From: Symbiodinium natans
Lineage: Eukaryota > Sar > Dinophyceae > Suessiales > Symbiodiniaceae
Assembly: GCA_905221605.1 (NCBI GenBank)
Contig: CAJNDS010000023.1
Coordinates: forward strand, 184,501-248,500
Length of the DNA stretch: 64,000 nt
Reading direction: 5' to 3'
How positions within the stretch are numbered: position 1 is the first letter of the stretch; each line of letters starts with the position of its first letter. Positions 33,840 through 44,068 of this stretch are shown here, piece after piece. Position numbers and translations under genes: made by a program. Under the pieces are notes generated by a model that saw only the letters and a list, made by a program, of their open reading frames with translations, was not told the DNA's origin and did no database searches.

Positions 33840-35276
33840 ATCGGGCCTCGGGTTCGACGAGCTCCCTCCAGGTACCTGGACCTGGTAGCCTCGCCCCTGG
33901 GCAGACGGTGCTTCTGCGCCTCGCCCATCGGCCTGAGGTGCACCGACACTTTCTTGCGCCTCGCCGTTCGGCGGAGGTGCCTCAACCCGAGCACCCGGCC
34001 TTCCCGGCCTGCGGTGCCCCTCTTTCTGCACCCAGCCCGAAGTGGCTCTGGCGTGCCCCATTGGCACCGGCTTCCCGAATCGGAGCGCTTCCGTTTCGGT
34101 GCTGGCAAGCCGGTGATGAGCTCAGCCTCACTGGCAATACCTGCCGGCGTCGAAGGCAGGATGATGGTCTTGATGGCCTCCCTGCTGGCGACGGACATCC
34201 CTCGGGAGGCCTCGGAAGGCCTCGAACCGCGCAGGGTGAGGCCTCTGCGGATGCTCTTGGAGTGGTGTTGGACCTCCCAAGTCAGACGGCTCACCTCCGG
34301 AGCCTCGATCTGACGGTCCCCCTCCGTGTTACCCTAGGTGGGCATTTGGCCCTGTGTGTGACGGATTTTCCGGTGACCTCGACCAGTGGCATCTCCACCG
34401 AGATCCCAGACCGAAGTGCTCCTCGGTCCCGCAAAAATCCAGAGCGATGCAACCGGAAGCCGCGGCTTGTCTGAGAGCGAAGCACCGCTTTGGCTGTGCG
34501 CATGGCGCCGCCTCCTGGTGGAAGTTCTCACCTTGAGGAGCCGCCTCGTGGTGCTCATGCGCCAGAGTTGCAGGCTCAACGTGGGATGGGCGAGGGACAT
34601 GCTGGAAGCATCGACCCCCATCGACGACACGCCGGACAACTGTCCGCGTCCGTCCGGCGAGATCAACCGCTACGGGAACGCGACCGGCAGGTACGCTCTG
34701 TGCCGCCGTTGCGGAACCCGGTGGAAGTGGCAAGAAGACCTCGCTGGTTGGGTCTTTTGGCCTCAGTCGCGTGGGCGGTCTACTTTGCCCTTGCCCACGC
34801 CGACTACGACGGTGGCCCTCAGTACGGCCCCCGGTACGAGAGCCAAGGCCAAGGCCAAAGCTTCGAATACCCCTTCCTTGCCGAACTCCCCCCGCTTCCG
34901 TCCATCGACCCGCCGGGCACCCCAAGAGTTCGACCTGGCCAGCCACGCGTCGGGGATGAGTTACGAGGTCCAGGAGAGTCCGAGCGACGGCGAGTTCTAC
35001 GACTGGACTCGAACCTCCCCTGAAAACCGGTCAGCGGAAGCGGTTGGCGAGCGTTGCTCGGAAGGCAGGCGCGGCCTTGGACATGGAGCTGTCCACCCTT
35101 CGTGCAGAGCTGACGAAGGCGGTGAATGCACGACGCAAGGTCGACTACGACCACGACCTGCTTCAGGTCACCACGTGTGACAGCAAAGACAATGTTGAAG
35201 CGTTCGGCCTGAAGGGCGTGCAGGAAACCTGGGACATTGCGTCCCACCGTGGCCGGAAAAGCTCACGGAAGCCCTA
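33840..35276 (+). pseudogene. Copia gag-like region, frame-disrupted
   Basis: Three frames are used in turn. The clearest part, about 34,600-34,750, reads RPSGEINRYGNATGRYALCR and CGTRWKW: two Cys pairs around a YGN...GRY segment, which I associate with dinoflagellate copia polyproteins. A basic Ala/Lys and Ser/Pro-rich region follows, and then a helical segment (DMELSTLRAELTKAV) at about 35,080-35,130. At least one frame change lies near 35,250. A protease motif was not found; it would fall where the nested element sits. Confidence 0.5.
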
Positions 35277-35782
35277 GACTACTACAGGCCCCTGGTCCTA
35301 GCCGTGAGGCTCACAAGCTCCCAGGACCACGCTAGTCCTGAAGCGAGCAAGGCGATGCTCAAGGCAGTCGAAAAGCAGCAACAACGCGGCTGCTATTGGA
35401 CACTAATAGCCCCTCCGAAGCACACGATATGGAGCGCCCCGGGCATCGGCCGCTTTCTGAGCAATATACACATGTTTGTAGGCTTTGCTGGCCTGACGCC
35501 GGTTCTGATGCTAGCCAGGGAGAGGTTAGTGATGCCTCGCTAGCTCATTCGGGAGACGAGGTGGCAGAAGAGTCGCCAGTTGCTAACGAGTCGGAGTTAG
35601 GGGGGATGCAGCCTGAGGCTCCCTCCCTTTGGGCTCAGCGGTTCCCGAACAGCCTGCAAGTTTTTCCCCCGCAACTAGAAGGATGGCTGGGGCAGGTGGG
35701 GGGGGCAGGGGCGTCGTGATAAGAAGGAGATACCTAGGCCGCGGAGGAGGGCCGAGAAAGATAGAGAGAAGAGAGTGCTAGG

Positions 35783-36166
<384 letters not shown>

Positions 36167-36413
36167 TTGTGAGCTTGTTGCACTGTCTGCTACTTTCATG
36201 TCGGCTTGCGATTCCCGGGTGAGGCTTGGGGGGCTAACAAGGTTCGCCACTCTCACGCTACCCTCCGGGGTCCGGCAGGAAGCATGTGGCATGGAGGGAG
36301 TGCTGCTAGGGAAATTGAGGAGGTCCCTCGCAGGGGACAAAGCTTGAGCTACTCGCAGCGCTCTTGCTAACCCAAGCTCTGTGATAAGCCCCCAATCTGT
36401 GCACTAGCCAGCT

Positions 36414-37277
36414 ATGTCGGTGGCTAACCTCACCGTGAAGGAGATCGTGGAGATGCTAAAGGCTCTGGTGAGCAACTCGGTGTCAGCTACTGAGCTACAC
36501 CAGGCGATGGCTGCTACCCTCTCCCAGGAAGAGCTGGCCACGCTCGAGGTGCCGCTAGCCTCGACCGTGGAAGGGGCAGATGAGTTGCTAGGAGCCCAGG
36601 CTGTGGGAGGAGAGGTGGAAGCTACTGGCGGAGTGGCTGACACGGCGAACTCCCAGCCGGCTACCTCCACAACCACTCCGGCTACGACATTCATCACCTC
36701 CGCTATGGACAAGCTGGCTATGGTGCAAGATGCGGGGCCCACAGCTAGCCGGCGCAGAAGGTCGCCAAACAAGCTACCCGCAGAGGGGGACAAGCCGGCT
36801 ACCTTTGCAGGAGGGCAAGCTAGCGAAGTCGCTAGTAGCGTCTGGACGAAGACGGGCAAACAGCGCAGTGCTAGCCCGAGGTTCTTCTTGCGGGCCTCCA
36901 ACGCCCACCTGATACCGGACGCTAAGCCGGAGGACTTCCCGGACGAGTCGCTATTCCCGCCGTCGCGGCACCAAGGCATGGCTAGAGACCGAGTATCCCA
37001 AGTTCAAGTTAGGGCTTTCGCAGAAGAGGGCCGGATGGTTGGTAGCCTGGCTAAAGGACCTCTCCGAGAAGGGCAAGATCGGGGCAAAGGAGATGGCTCA
37101 AGGCTTGGGGAGGCTGGGTTTTGCCGCTATTGCACTGGACTGGGAGAGGCCCTTCTTAGGACCGCTACATGCGTGGTCGTCCGCTGTCGCTGTGCAGGGC
37201 AAGGTCGGGCTAATGACTGTCCCCACGATGGTAAGGGTCCTCGCAGCTTGGCTAGCGGGAAGGCTGGCCGGGGGTGA
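36414..37277 (+). pseudogene. Nested element, N-terminal frame
   Basis: Starts MSVANLTVKEIVEMLKALVS and continues through an Ala/Thr-rich linker to RFFLRASNAHLIPDAKPEDF and PPSRHQG at about 36,970. Beyond that the frame degenerates and the protein continues in another frame (entry 36,960-37,932). The join suggests that the palm part of the reverse transcriptase was deleted with a frame change. Confidence 0.55.
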
Positions 37278-37932
37278 TAGGCTGCAAAGACCGAGCTTAC
37301 CGATACAGGGCCAGGCACCGATGAACTTCTACACTGACGCTAAGGCAGAAGACGAGCGTGCCTGGGTAGGTGGATTCCTGGAGGTGACCGTGGGAGGCCA
37401 CTGCCCGTGGTTTTCGCTAGAGGTGAAGGAATCCTGGGCTCCGTGGGCTTTCGCTAAGGGATCTCCAAAGAAAACGATTGCTGCCTTGGAACTCTTGGCT
37501 ACACTGATTGCGGTGAAGCTATGGGTGCCCGCCTCAGATGGACGCCAGATCTCGAGAGTGGCCATCAGAGGCTACACAGACAACAAGTCTAACGAGGCGC
37601 TAGTGAAGAAGGCCATGACCACGCAGTACCCCTCAGGTCTGATACTCATGGAGCTAGCGGAAGAGCTGGCATCCAAGGACTGCGAGCTGCAGCTGGCCTG
37701 GATAAGGCGAGACCTCAACCAGCTAGCAGATGACCTCACGAATGAGGAGTTCAAGATGTTCGATATGGCCTTTAGGATACCCCTCAAAGGGGAGGACCTG
37801 CAGTGGAAGATCCTGGATCAGCTGCTGGGGCACGCGAAGAGCTACTTCGAGGACATATCGTGCCGCAAGCGGAAGGCTGAGCTACCGGAAAGAAGATTCC
37901 GGAAAAGAGCCAGGAAGCTAGATCCGTGGTGA
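36960..37932 (+). CDS. Nested element, thumb and RNase H domain
   Basis: Reads KAWLETEYPKFKLGLSQKRA, then WLVAWLKDL, LGRLGFAAIALDWERPFLGP, all typical of a reverse-transcriptase thumb/connection. The RNase H follows with its acidic residues in FYTDAKAE, AALELLATL, GYTDNKSN and NQLADDLTN. It ends in a Lys/Arg-rich tail and DPW, then TGA. The RNase H core looks intact. Without a palm domain this copy cannot reverse-transcribe by itself. Confidence 0.65.
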
Positions 37933-37950
37933 TCCGGTCGGCTTCGCATG

Positions 37951-38001
37951 GGAGATTAGCTAGCTGAAAGCTAGAGTTCTTCTCCCGGATAGAATGGGAT
38001 C
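37951..38001 (+). repeat. Repeat A, copy 1 (51 bases)
   Basis: Starts GGAGATTAGCTAGCTGAAAG. Copy 2 lies at 38,368-38,418. Confidence 0.95.
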
Positions 38002-38096
38002 TGCCACTCCGATAAAAAGATAAGCAGTCCGTGGCCAAGAACTCTTGCATGCTAGTGAGTTCTGTTTATGGAGCGACGCTCCCACCGCCATACCCC

Positions 38097-38151
38097 TCGG
38101 GGGAAGGTCTCGGGGAGGTGGTGGGTTCTAAAGGATAATCTGCTAGTGTAC
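38097..38151 (+). repeat. Repeat B, copy 1 (55 bases)
   Basis: Starts TCGGGGGAAGGTCTCGG and ends CTGCTAGTGTAC. Copy 2 lies at 38,417-38,471. Confidence 0.95.
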
Positions 38152-38367
38152 GCACTCGTGACTTGTTACGACAGTGTGTGCTAGCAGATGCTCCTGATGC
38201 TCGGGACATCGAAGGTGTCCCGCTATGCTCTATACGCCCAAGTGTAGATCTACACTGAAGGCGCTACATGTACATGTTGATACAGTTACATGTTGCCATT
38301 TTGGGACAAAAGTGCCCCAAAAGCTAGGGGGGGCAATTTTTCTTAGTGTCCACCCTCCCAACCCCGT

Positions 38368-38471
38368 GGAGATTAGCTAGCTGAAAGCTAGAGTTCTTCT
38401 CCCGGATAGAATGGGATCGGGGGAAGGTCTCGGGGAGGTGGTGGGTTCTAAAGGATAATCTGCTAGTGTAC
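38368..38471 (+). repeat. Repeats A and B, second copies, fused
   Basis: A2 (38,368-38,418) and B2 (38,417-38,471) abut with a two-base TC overlap, while A1 and B1 are 95 bases apart. The end of B2 is the boundary between nested element and copia integrase. Confidence 0.95.
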
Positions 38472-39630
38472 CCGGAGGTCCCGCCGGAGGAAGTCCACGG
38501 CGCGGACGTGACCTTCCCGGTTTGCCAAGCGCCACGTGAGATCAAGCGAGCCGTAGCTCGACTCCACGTGAATTTAGGACATCCCTCCGCTGCCGACACC
38601 GTGCGCATGTTGGCCCAGAGCGGCTCAGTGACGCCAGAGGCTATTCCGGCCGCCAAGGCGCTTTCATGCGCTTCTTGTCTCCGCTTGAAGGGTAACGCCC
38701 CAGCGCGGCCCTCCAGACTGATAGATCGGTTCGTCGGACAGCTGGGTGATAGCGTCCAGATGGATATCTTCTACTCGCGGACGATTGAGGGTACAAACTA
38801 TCCGATGCTCGGAATTGTGGACGAGGCCAGCAGGTCTGCGTCCTAAAGGACCGCAACCCGAAATTTAAACCATCATCGAGGCGTTCCGCGCCACCTGGGT
38901 ACGTCCTTTTGGTTTTCCCCACAAGATCACCCTGGACCAAGACGGTGCTTTCATGGGTGACTTCTGGTCCTACCTCGTCGACAGCGCCACAGAGGTGGAT
39001 TACGTTCCTCCCGAGGCACACCACCGCCTAGGCAAGGCCGAAAGGTGTAATGCCGTCTACCGGGAAATCCTCAATCGAGTAGTGGACAGTATGGCGGCCG
39101 CCGCGCAGGAGGACCTGGACACGGCGGTGGACGCAACCGCGCACGCCATAAACTCCACACCCCGCACGCGCGGATTGTCAGCATATGCCATCGTGTTTGG
39201 TCGCATCCCCCGTGTTCCGGCAGAACTTCTGACCGACGATTCGTCACTGGCAGCCAACATTCCGTTGGAAGAACACAACCGCCACACAATCGTCTACAGG
39301 GCAGAAGCTCAGAAGGCAGCGGCGCAGGTCAACGTTGACCAACACATAAGGCGCGCCCTCCTTCGAAAAAACTGCACACATGCGGATAGAGGACATAACG
39401 CCTGGTGCAAAGTGCGCAGTATGGCGGTCCCAGCTCCGCGGAAAAGGCCCCCGCAAGCGCGGCGGCTATGTCATCGGCAGGTTGGGGGCCTTCGCTGGAC
39501 ATTGTGCATGGGTATAATGGGGCACCCAGACGGTGAGAGTGGACCGGGACCAACTCCGACCGGCCTATGGGTTCGAGTCGTGGTCCCCCACCGACGAAGA
39601 CATAAAGGCCTTAAAGGATGCAGAGGCTAA
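38466..39630 (+). pseudogene. Copia integrase region, frameshifted
   Basis: Zinc-binding HHCC part at about 38,560-38,690 (ARLHVNLGHPSAADTVRML, then SCASC), then the catalytic core: first Asp in VQMDIFYS, second in TLDQDGAFMG, Glu in LGKAERCNAV. A stop and frame change at about 38,846-38,950 separate the first Asp from the rest. The later part (INSTPRTRGLSAYAIVFGR) continues in one frame to about 39,350. Confidence 0.75.
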
Positions 39631-40144
39631 TCTCCTGCGCGGCGAAGTAGAGGACTTACAGGGCGAACCACCGCCAGAGGATGAGTCCCTCTTCCCGGAA
39701 CTGGAGTTCCCACTGCTTCTCCAGGCCCAGTCCGCCCTGGACAGCATAAGTGGCGCCGACTTGGCAGCCCTAGCCGACACCGCGGCGGCAAGCGCAGCTA
39801 ACGTGCCCCCGCTTCCTCCACCGGCTCAGTCGCCGCCGGCATCAGAGGCCCCTCTCAACGACGCTGAGATGGCAAGCCAAGGCACCGAGCGAACGGCAGA
39901 CCGCCTCTCGTCAGTACCCTCCACTCCTGCCAAGCGGATCTCAAGGCTAAGCAGCCAAGCAACCCTGATCTGCGAGTCCGGAGAGGTCTTTCTTAGACCA
40001 ACAGGATGGGACGGCACGGATTGGGAACCGGACCACCGAGGAAGTCTGGTTTCTCTTGAGCCTCCAATCCAAGGTGCCGAATACGACAACGTCGAGGATT
40101 GCCATTCCTCGTGGCAGGTTTGCTACGTTGGTGACCAAAAGTAG
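39400..40144 (+). pseudogene. Copia linker between integrase and reverse transcriptase
   Basis: The frame changes near 39,400. The part from about 39,533 reads VDRDQLRPAYGFESW and DEDIKALKDAE, the usual segment after the copia integrase, followed by an acidic and Pro/Ala-rich stretch. Ends at a stop at 40,144. Confidence 0.6.
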
Positions 40145-40153
40145 CTGGCCAAC

Positions 40154-41309
40154 GTGAAAAAGATGACCCGCAAGGAAGTCAAGGCCCTAAACAGGGAAAT
40201 TCCTTGGAGGGAAATCATAAAGCAGCCAGGAGTCACACTTGACAAATACGTGGAAGCGGCAGGTAAAGAGCACGAACAGCGGAACACTTGGGCTCCCGTT
40301 CGTCCCCTCTCCAACGAAGAGGCAAACCAAGTCCTCAAGGACCCTCTTCTCAGGACCCGGGTCCTCAAGTCCCGAGCCTGTTACCGTGACAAGGCCTGCG
40401 GGCAAGGCGTCCTCCAGGCAAAGTGCCGCGTAGTCGTCTTAGGACACCGCGACCCCGATTTGCACGCCATCACAGTCGGGACGCACCCACACCAACAAGG
40501 CTGACCGAGCACATCTTGCTCGCGGTCTATATCAGTGGGCGCAATCGCTCCTTTCTGCACAACCGCCGAGTATGGCGACTGTGGAGCGCGGATGCCACGA
40601 CGGCTTTCCTACAAGGGAGACAAAACGAAGGAGAGCGACCAAATCGCCTCTTCATGATGTCCCCAAGAGACCCAATCCTGGACAAAGCCGGCGCCTTCCC
40701 TGCCACCATATATGAAATCACTGGATCCGTGTATGGACTGGCAAATGCGCCAAGGTTGTGGTCTCTCGAGGTAGGAAAAAGACTCCTCGCTGCAGGATTC
40801 AGGCCTCATGCCCTTGATCGTATGTGTTTCCTTCACTACGACAAACAAGGCTGTTTGGACTGCATGGCCCTGGTGTACGTGGACGACTTCCTCGTCACCT
40901 TCGCTGACCACTTCGACCTGGCAGTTTCACCTTCGCTGACCACTTCGACCTGGCAGTTTTAACAAGCCTCTTTAAATGGGGTAAGACCTCTTTCGACAAC
41001 GACGTCATCACCTTCAAAGGGAAGCAGCTCCGGACAGTCAAGGAGAACGGTGCTTTCATCCTCCGGGTAACGCAAACAGAGTACATTCGTACCCTTGCCC
41101 CCGGGAAGGTGACCCGCCAAAGAGGCCGCGAGAATCCAAAACTGACCGAGTCAGAGCTTTCGGAGTTCCGCTCCGTCTGTGGAGCACTCCAGTGGTTCGT
41201 GGGACAGACACGTCCGGATGGTGCGGCTACGGTGTCTTTGATGAACCGTGGCAACGAGTCGACCATCAACGAGCTGAGAACTTCGCTCGCACTAGCGACG
41301 ATGGGTTGA
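40154..41309 (+). pseudogene. Copia reverse transcriptase, broken by a 32-base duplication
   Basis: Opens with KKMTRKEVKALNREIPWREI, changes frame near 40,430-40,500, then reads RLWSADATTAFLQG, ITGSVYGLANAPRLW and the catalytic YVDD at 40,876-40,887. Directly after, a 32-base segment is present twice (40,896-40,927 and 40,928-40,959), which shifts the frame. The downstream part resumes in another frame (SLFKWGKTSFDNDVITFKGK) and continues to WFVGQTRPDGAATVSLMN. All main copia motifs are visible. Confidence 0.8.
40896..40959 (+). repeat. 32-base perfect tandem duplication
   Basis: CACCTTCGCTGACCACTTCG plus 12 further bases, twice in a row without change. 32 is not a multiple of three, so the frame is lost just after the YVDD motif. 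Confidence 0.97.
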
Positions 41310-41882
41310 CCCTCCGAGGGATCCCCATCAACGAGCACAGCATCATCGTAAGTTACGGTGACTGCTCGTGGGCTAACGCCCACGAGTACAAGAGTCAGGA
41401 AGGCCTTCTCGTGTGTATCACTACACTACACCGAGCGCCCTGACAGGCAACGCCCCCGCCGTTCTTCTGGATTGGAAAAGCGCACGCGCCCCACGCGTAG
41501 TGCGGTCCACCCTGTGGCAGGTGAGGCGTATGCCGCAGATGATGCAATCGACAGCGGTGTGCTGGCAAACCAGATGTTCTCCGAGATAGTCTTCGGGTGC
41601 GATGCCAACCCCGTAAGTAATCTCAAGACCTTACGTCACTGCCACGCCACCGATTGCAAATCGTTGTTCGACGCAGCCATCGCCGCCAACTTCAACACTG
41701 AGGAGAAGCGCGTTGGCCTGACGATCAGGGCTGTCCAAGAAACCATCGCCCCACAAGACATGCGCTGGGTTCCTACAACCGCCATGTGGGCAGATGGCCT
41801 GACCAAAGTCTCCGACAGCTTGCGGGAAACCTTCCGCAACTGGCTTAGACGGCCGACTGTTCAGCTAAGGTCTGACGCTTGA
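41310..41882 (+). pseudogene. Copia RNase H region, frameshifted
   Basis: About 41,346-41,420 reads SYGDCSWANAHEYKSQEGLL, the first RNase H Asp region. Frame changes follow near 41,445 and 41,510, and from about 41,520 one frame runs to the stop at 41,882 with ATDCKSLFDAA, TEEKRVGLTIRAVQE, RWVPTTAMWADGLTK. The order is typical for copia. Confidence 0.7.
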
Positions 41883-42109
41883 CCACCACTGAGACGGTGT
41901 GCGGACACCTCCAGTGAGACAAGCCTTCCTACCAACCTCAAGTATGTGCACCCGGACACGTTCTGCACCACGAACCCACAAGCAGCTACGGTTCAACCGG
42001 CTGCTCTCCTACTGCGGAGAGCCTTGAGCTCCCAGGGGGAAGCGACAAACTGCTGACCCTTCTTTCTACCAAGTCCCGACACGCTTTCAAGCCAACAAAA
42101 AGTTGGGAG

Positions 42110-42248
42110 TGTCAAACGAAACCCCGTTTTGTCTAAGGACTGAGTGTACAGTGCAGCATCTCTGCTGCTGTCTTGGCCCGAAACGCGTAGGGCCCTTGAG
42201 TCTTGGCAACCGCCTGCTGAAAAGGTGTGTTGCACCCGTTTTCTGATA
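42110..42248 (+). repeat. Right LTR (139 bases)
   Basis: Begins TGTCAAACG, ends TTCTGATA, and matches the left LTR over 125 bases without change. Preceded by AAAAAGTTGGGAG, a poor polypurine tract. Confidence 0.9.
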
Positions 42249-42253
42249 CGTAT
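42249..42253 (+). repeat. Target-site duplication, right (CGTAT)
   Basis: CGTAT directly after the right LTR, equal to 33,677-33,681. Confidence 0.85.
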
Positions 42254-42423
42254 GTGTCCGTACGTGTCCGTCTTTGTGCGTGTGTGTGCGCGTGCGTGCG
42301 TGCGCGGGTGCGCGAGTGCGTGCGGCGTGCGGGCGCGCGGGCGCGCGGGCGCGGGCGCGCGGCGGGCGCGGGCGCGCGGGCGGGCGTGCGCGCGGGCGCG
42401 CGTGCGGGCGTGCGGGCGTGCGG

Positions 42424-42454
<31 letters not shown>

Positions 42455-42500
42455 TGGGTGTGTGTGTGTGTGCACGTGCGCGTACGTGCGTGTACGGACA
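42254..42500. repeat. GC-rich GTGC/GCGC simple repeat
   Basis: GTGTCC, GTGCGTGCG, GCGGGCGCGC and GCGTGCGT units in a row. Continues the simple sequence left of the retrotransposon (about 33,600-33,681), so both once formed one tract. Confidence 0.85.
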
Positions 42501-42599
42501 TTTTAAGATCGACCATGCCGCTTGTGCAAGGATTGCGTTTTGCTCGTAACATTGCAAGCCAAGCTCAAAGCGACTAGCCGTTGGAACTCAGATACATTG

Positions 42600-43020
42600 T
42601 CGATTCATGTTGAAGGGTGACAATGGTGACAGTACAGGATCGTACAGGCGATAGGCTGCATTGTCCAAAAAATGGGCTGCTACACTGTTGCCTGTCCCGC
42701 TAAGTTAGCTAAGTGCACTAAGTTCGCCTGGACAAATCACCTTGTCGACAGGACGCCGCGGTCTTGAAGATCTGTCAATGTGTGGTTCTCTGTGGTTCCT
42801 TCTGTGCTTGATTCCACAGGTTTGCCTGCTACTTTACCGGACCTCATGTGGTGAGGCAGGGGGTTACGCGCAAGTTTCCTAGGGTGGGAACCGGGGAGCA
42901 GCGAGTGCAGACCGGGCAGCTGCTGGCTGAAGTTGGCACTGATCTTCAAGCGGCAGGCTGGTCCAGTTAGCGGGCCATCTGAAGTGAAAGGGCCGAGAGT
43001 TTTGCAGATTATTTACAGCA
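42600..43020. other. No gene that I can support
   Basis: Open frames up to 70 codons without motifs on either strand. Confidence 0.3.
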
Positions 43021-43022
43021 CC

Positions 43023-43430
43023 TCAGGAAGCAAAACTTTCAGTTACTGCCAGGGTCAGGGACGGCAGTTGGAGCCACAACAACGGACGGCGCCCAAGACC
43101 TGCCACACAACATGACTGTAGCACGACCTTGTGTAGGTTTGCGAAACCTGTCCCAGGCTTTGGCAAAACTGCTGCTTCGACAGGCTGCTCGATCTCCGCT
43201 GGAAGGCGTGATCTGTGTTCTGTCTGTGTTGTTTGATGTTGTTTGCCGTTTGGTTTAGCAACGTTTAGCAGTTTAGCTTTGCTGGGCACATTCGGCACAG
43301 GAGTGACCGGAGTCGTTCTTGCCGGAGGCACCACCTGTCGTAGCAGTTGCTTCACTGCTGTCACTTCAGGACAACAACAATGAACAACGCTTTTGATGCT
43401 AGTATGCTCAGGAGCAAATCGAGATTTCAA
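43023..43430 (-). CDS. Open frame, unassigned (strand uncertain)
   Basis: Minus-strand frame of 135 codons with EVTAVKQLLRQVVPPARTTP, then PNVPSKAKLLNVAKP and AEIEQPVEAAVLPKPGTGF. Composition suggests a Pro/Thr-rich linker. The plus strand also has a plausible piece (VGLRNLSQALAKLLLRQAAR at about 43,135). No family recognised. Confidence 0.3.
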   Translation of the reverse strand: MKSRFAPEHTSIKSVVHCCCPEVTAVKQLLRQVVPPARTTPVTPVPNVPSKAKLLNVAKPNGKQHQTTQTEHRSRLPAEIEQPVEAAVLPKPGTGFANLHKVVLQSCCVAGLGRRPLLWLQLPSLTLAVTESFAS

Positions 43431-43449
43431 GCTGCTTCAGTTTGCTGTT

Positions 43450-44010
43450 GATTTTCAATCCTACATCGCCTGTCCTCCCTTTTTGCTGTCGGGCTTGGGT
43501 CGCTGGGTTTGGGCTTGGTAAAAACCTGGCTGTGGAAACCTAAGAAGGGACGGCCTGAGGAAACCCAACAAGCGACAAAGGTTCACATGTCGGCATACTA
43601 CTGTGCGGCATCATGGACCTGCTAGCCAGGATGTGTTTGTTTCGCTTTTAAAGCGATAGAACTACAACCGGCGATGAGGCTTGCCATGGGTTACGTGCGT
43701 TCACGACTGTTTTCCACGCTCGCCTATTTTTCTCAATGAAAGATGCATGGAAAAGATCAGAAAGGCTAGAAAGGATCGTTCTCTGCAATTGGGGCATTGG
43801 TATTTGTGCATTCTCGTTCGTGCTTCATCTAAATGTTCGCTCTTCTTTTCTATTTCGGTCGAAGATGAATACGGCACAGTATTTCCAAGCATGATCAATC
43901 GCATTTTCTCCAGACATGGACAGTCAGAACCTCGTTCGTGGTAAGATTCCGTGAGGGTCAGTTGTCAACCGAGTTTTCCGGCTGAGAAAGAGTAACGAGC
44001 TCGCACGCCT
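43450..44010. other. No gene that I can support
   Basis: Frames at 43,681-43,944 (+) and 43,701-43,904 (-) are open and each looks partly protein-like. Neither has a motif. Confidence 0.25.
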
Positions 44011-44068
44011 TCATGCTTCTTCGTTTCGTTTCTTCACTCAACAAATCATCCTTCTTCGTCTTGAACAT

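Noticed and set aside
33089-34294. 401-codon minus-strand open frame
   Set aside because: It crosses the left LTR and its target duplication and lies antisense to the gag-like region; Arg/Thr-rich with repeat-derived stretches, so it is a shadow.
41993-42557. Ala/Arg/His-rich frames of 120-160 codons on both strands
   Set aside because: They run through the right LTR and the GCGTGCGT simple repeat.
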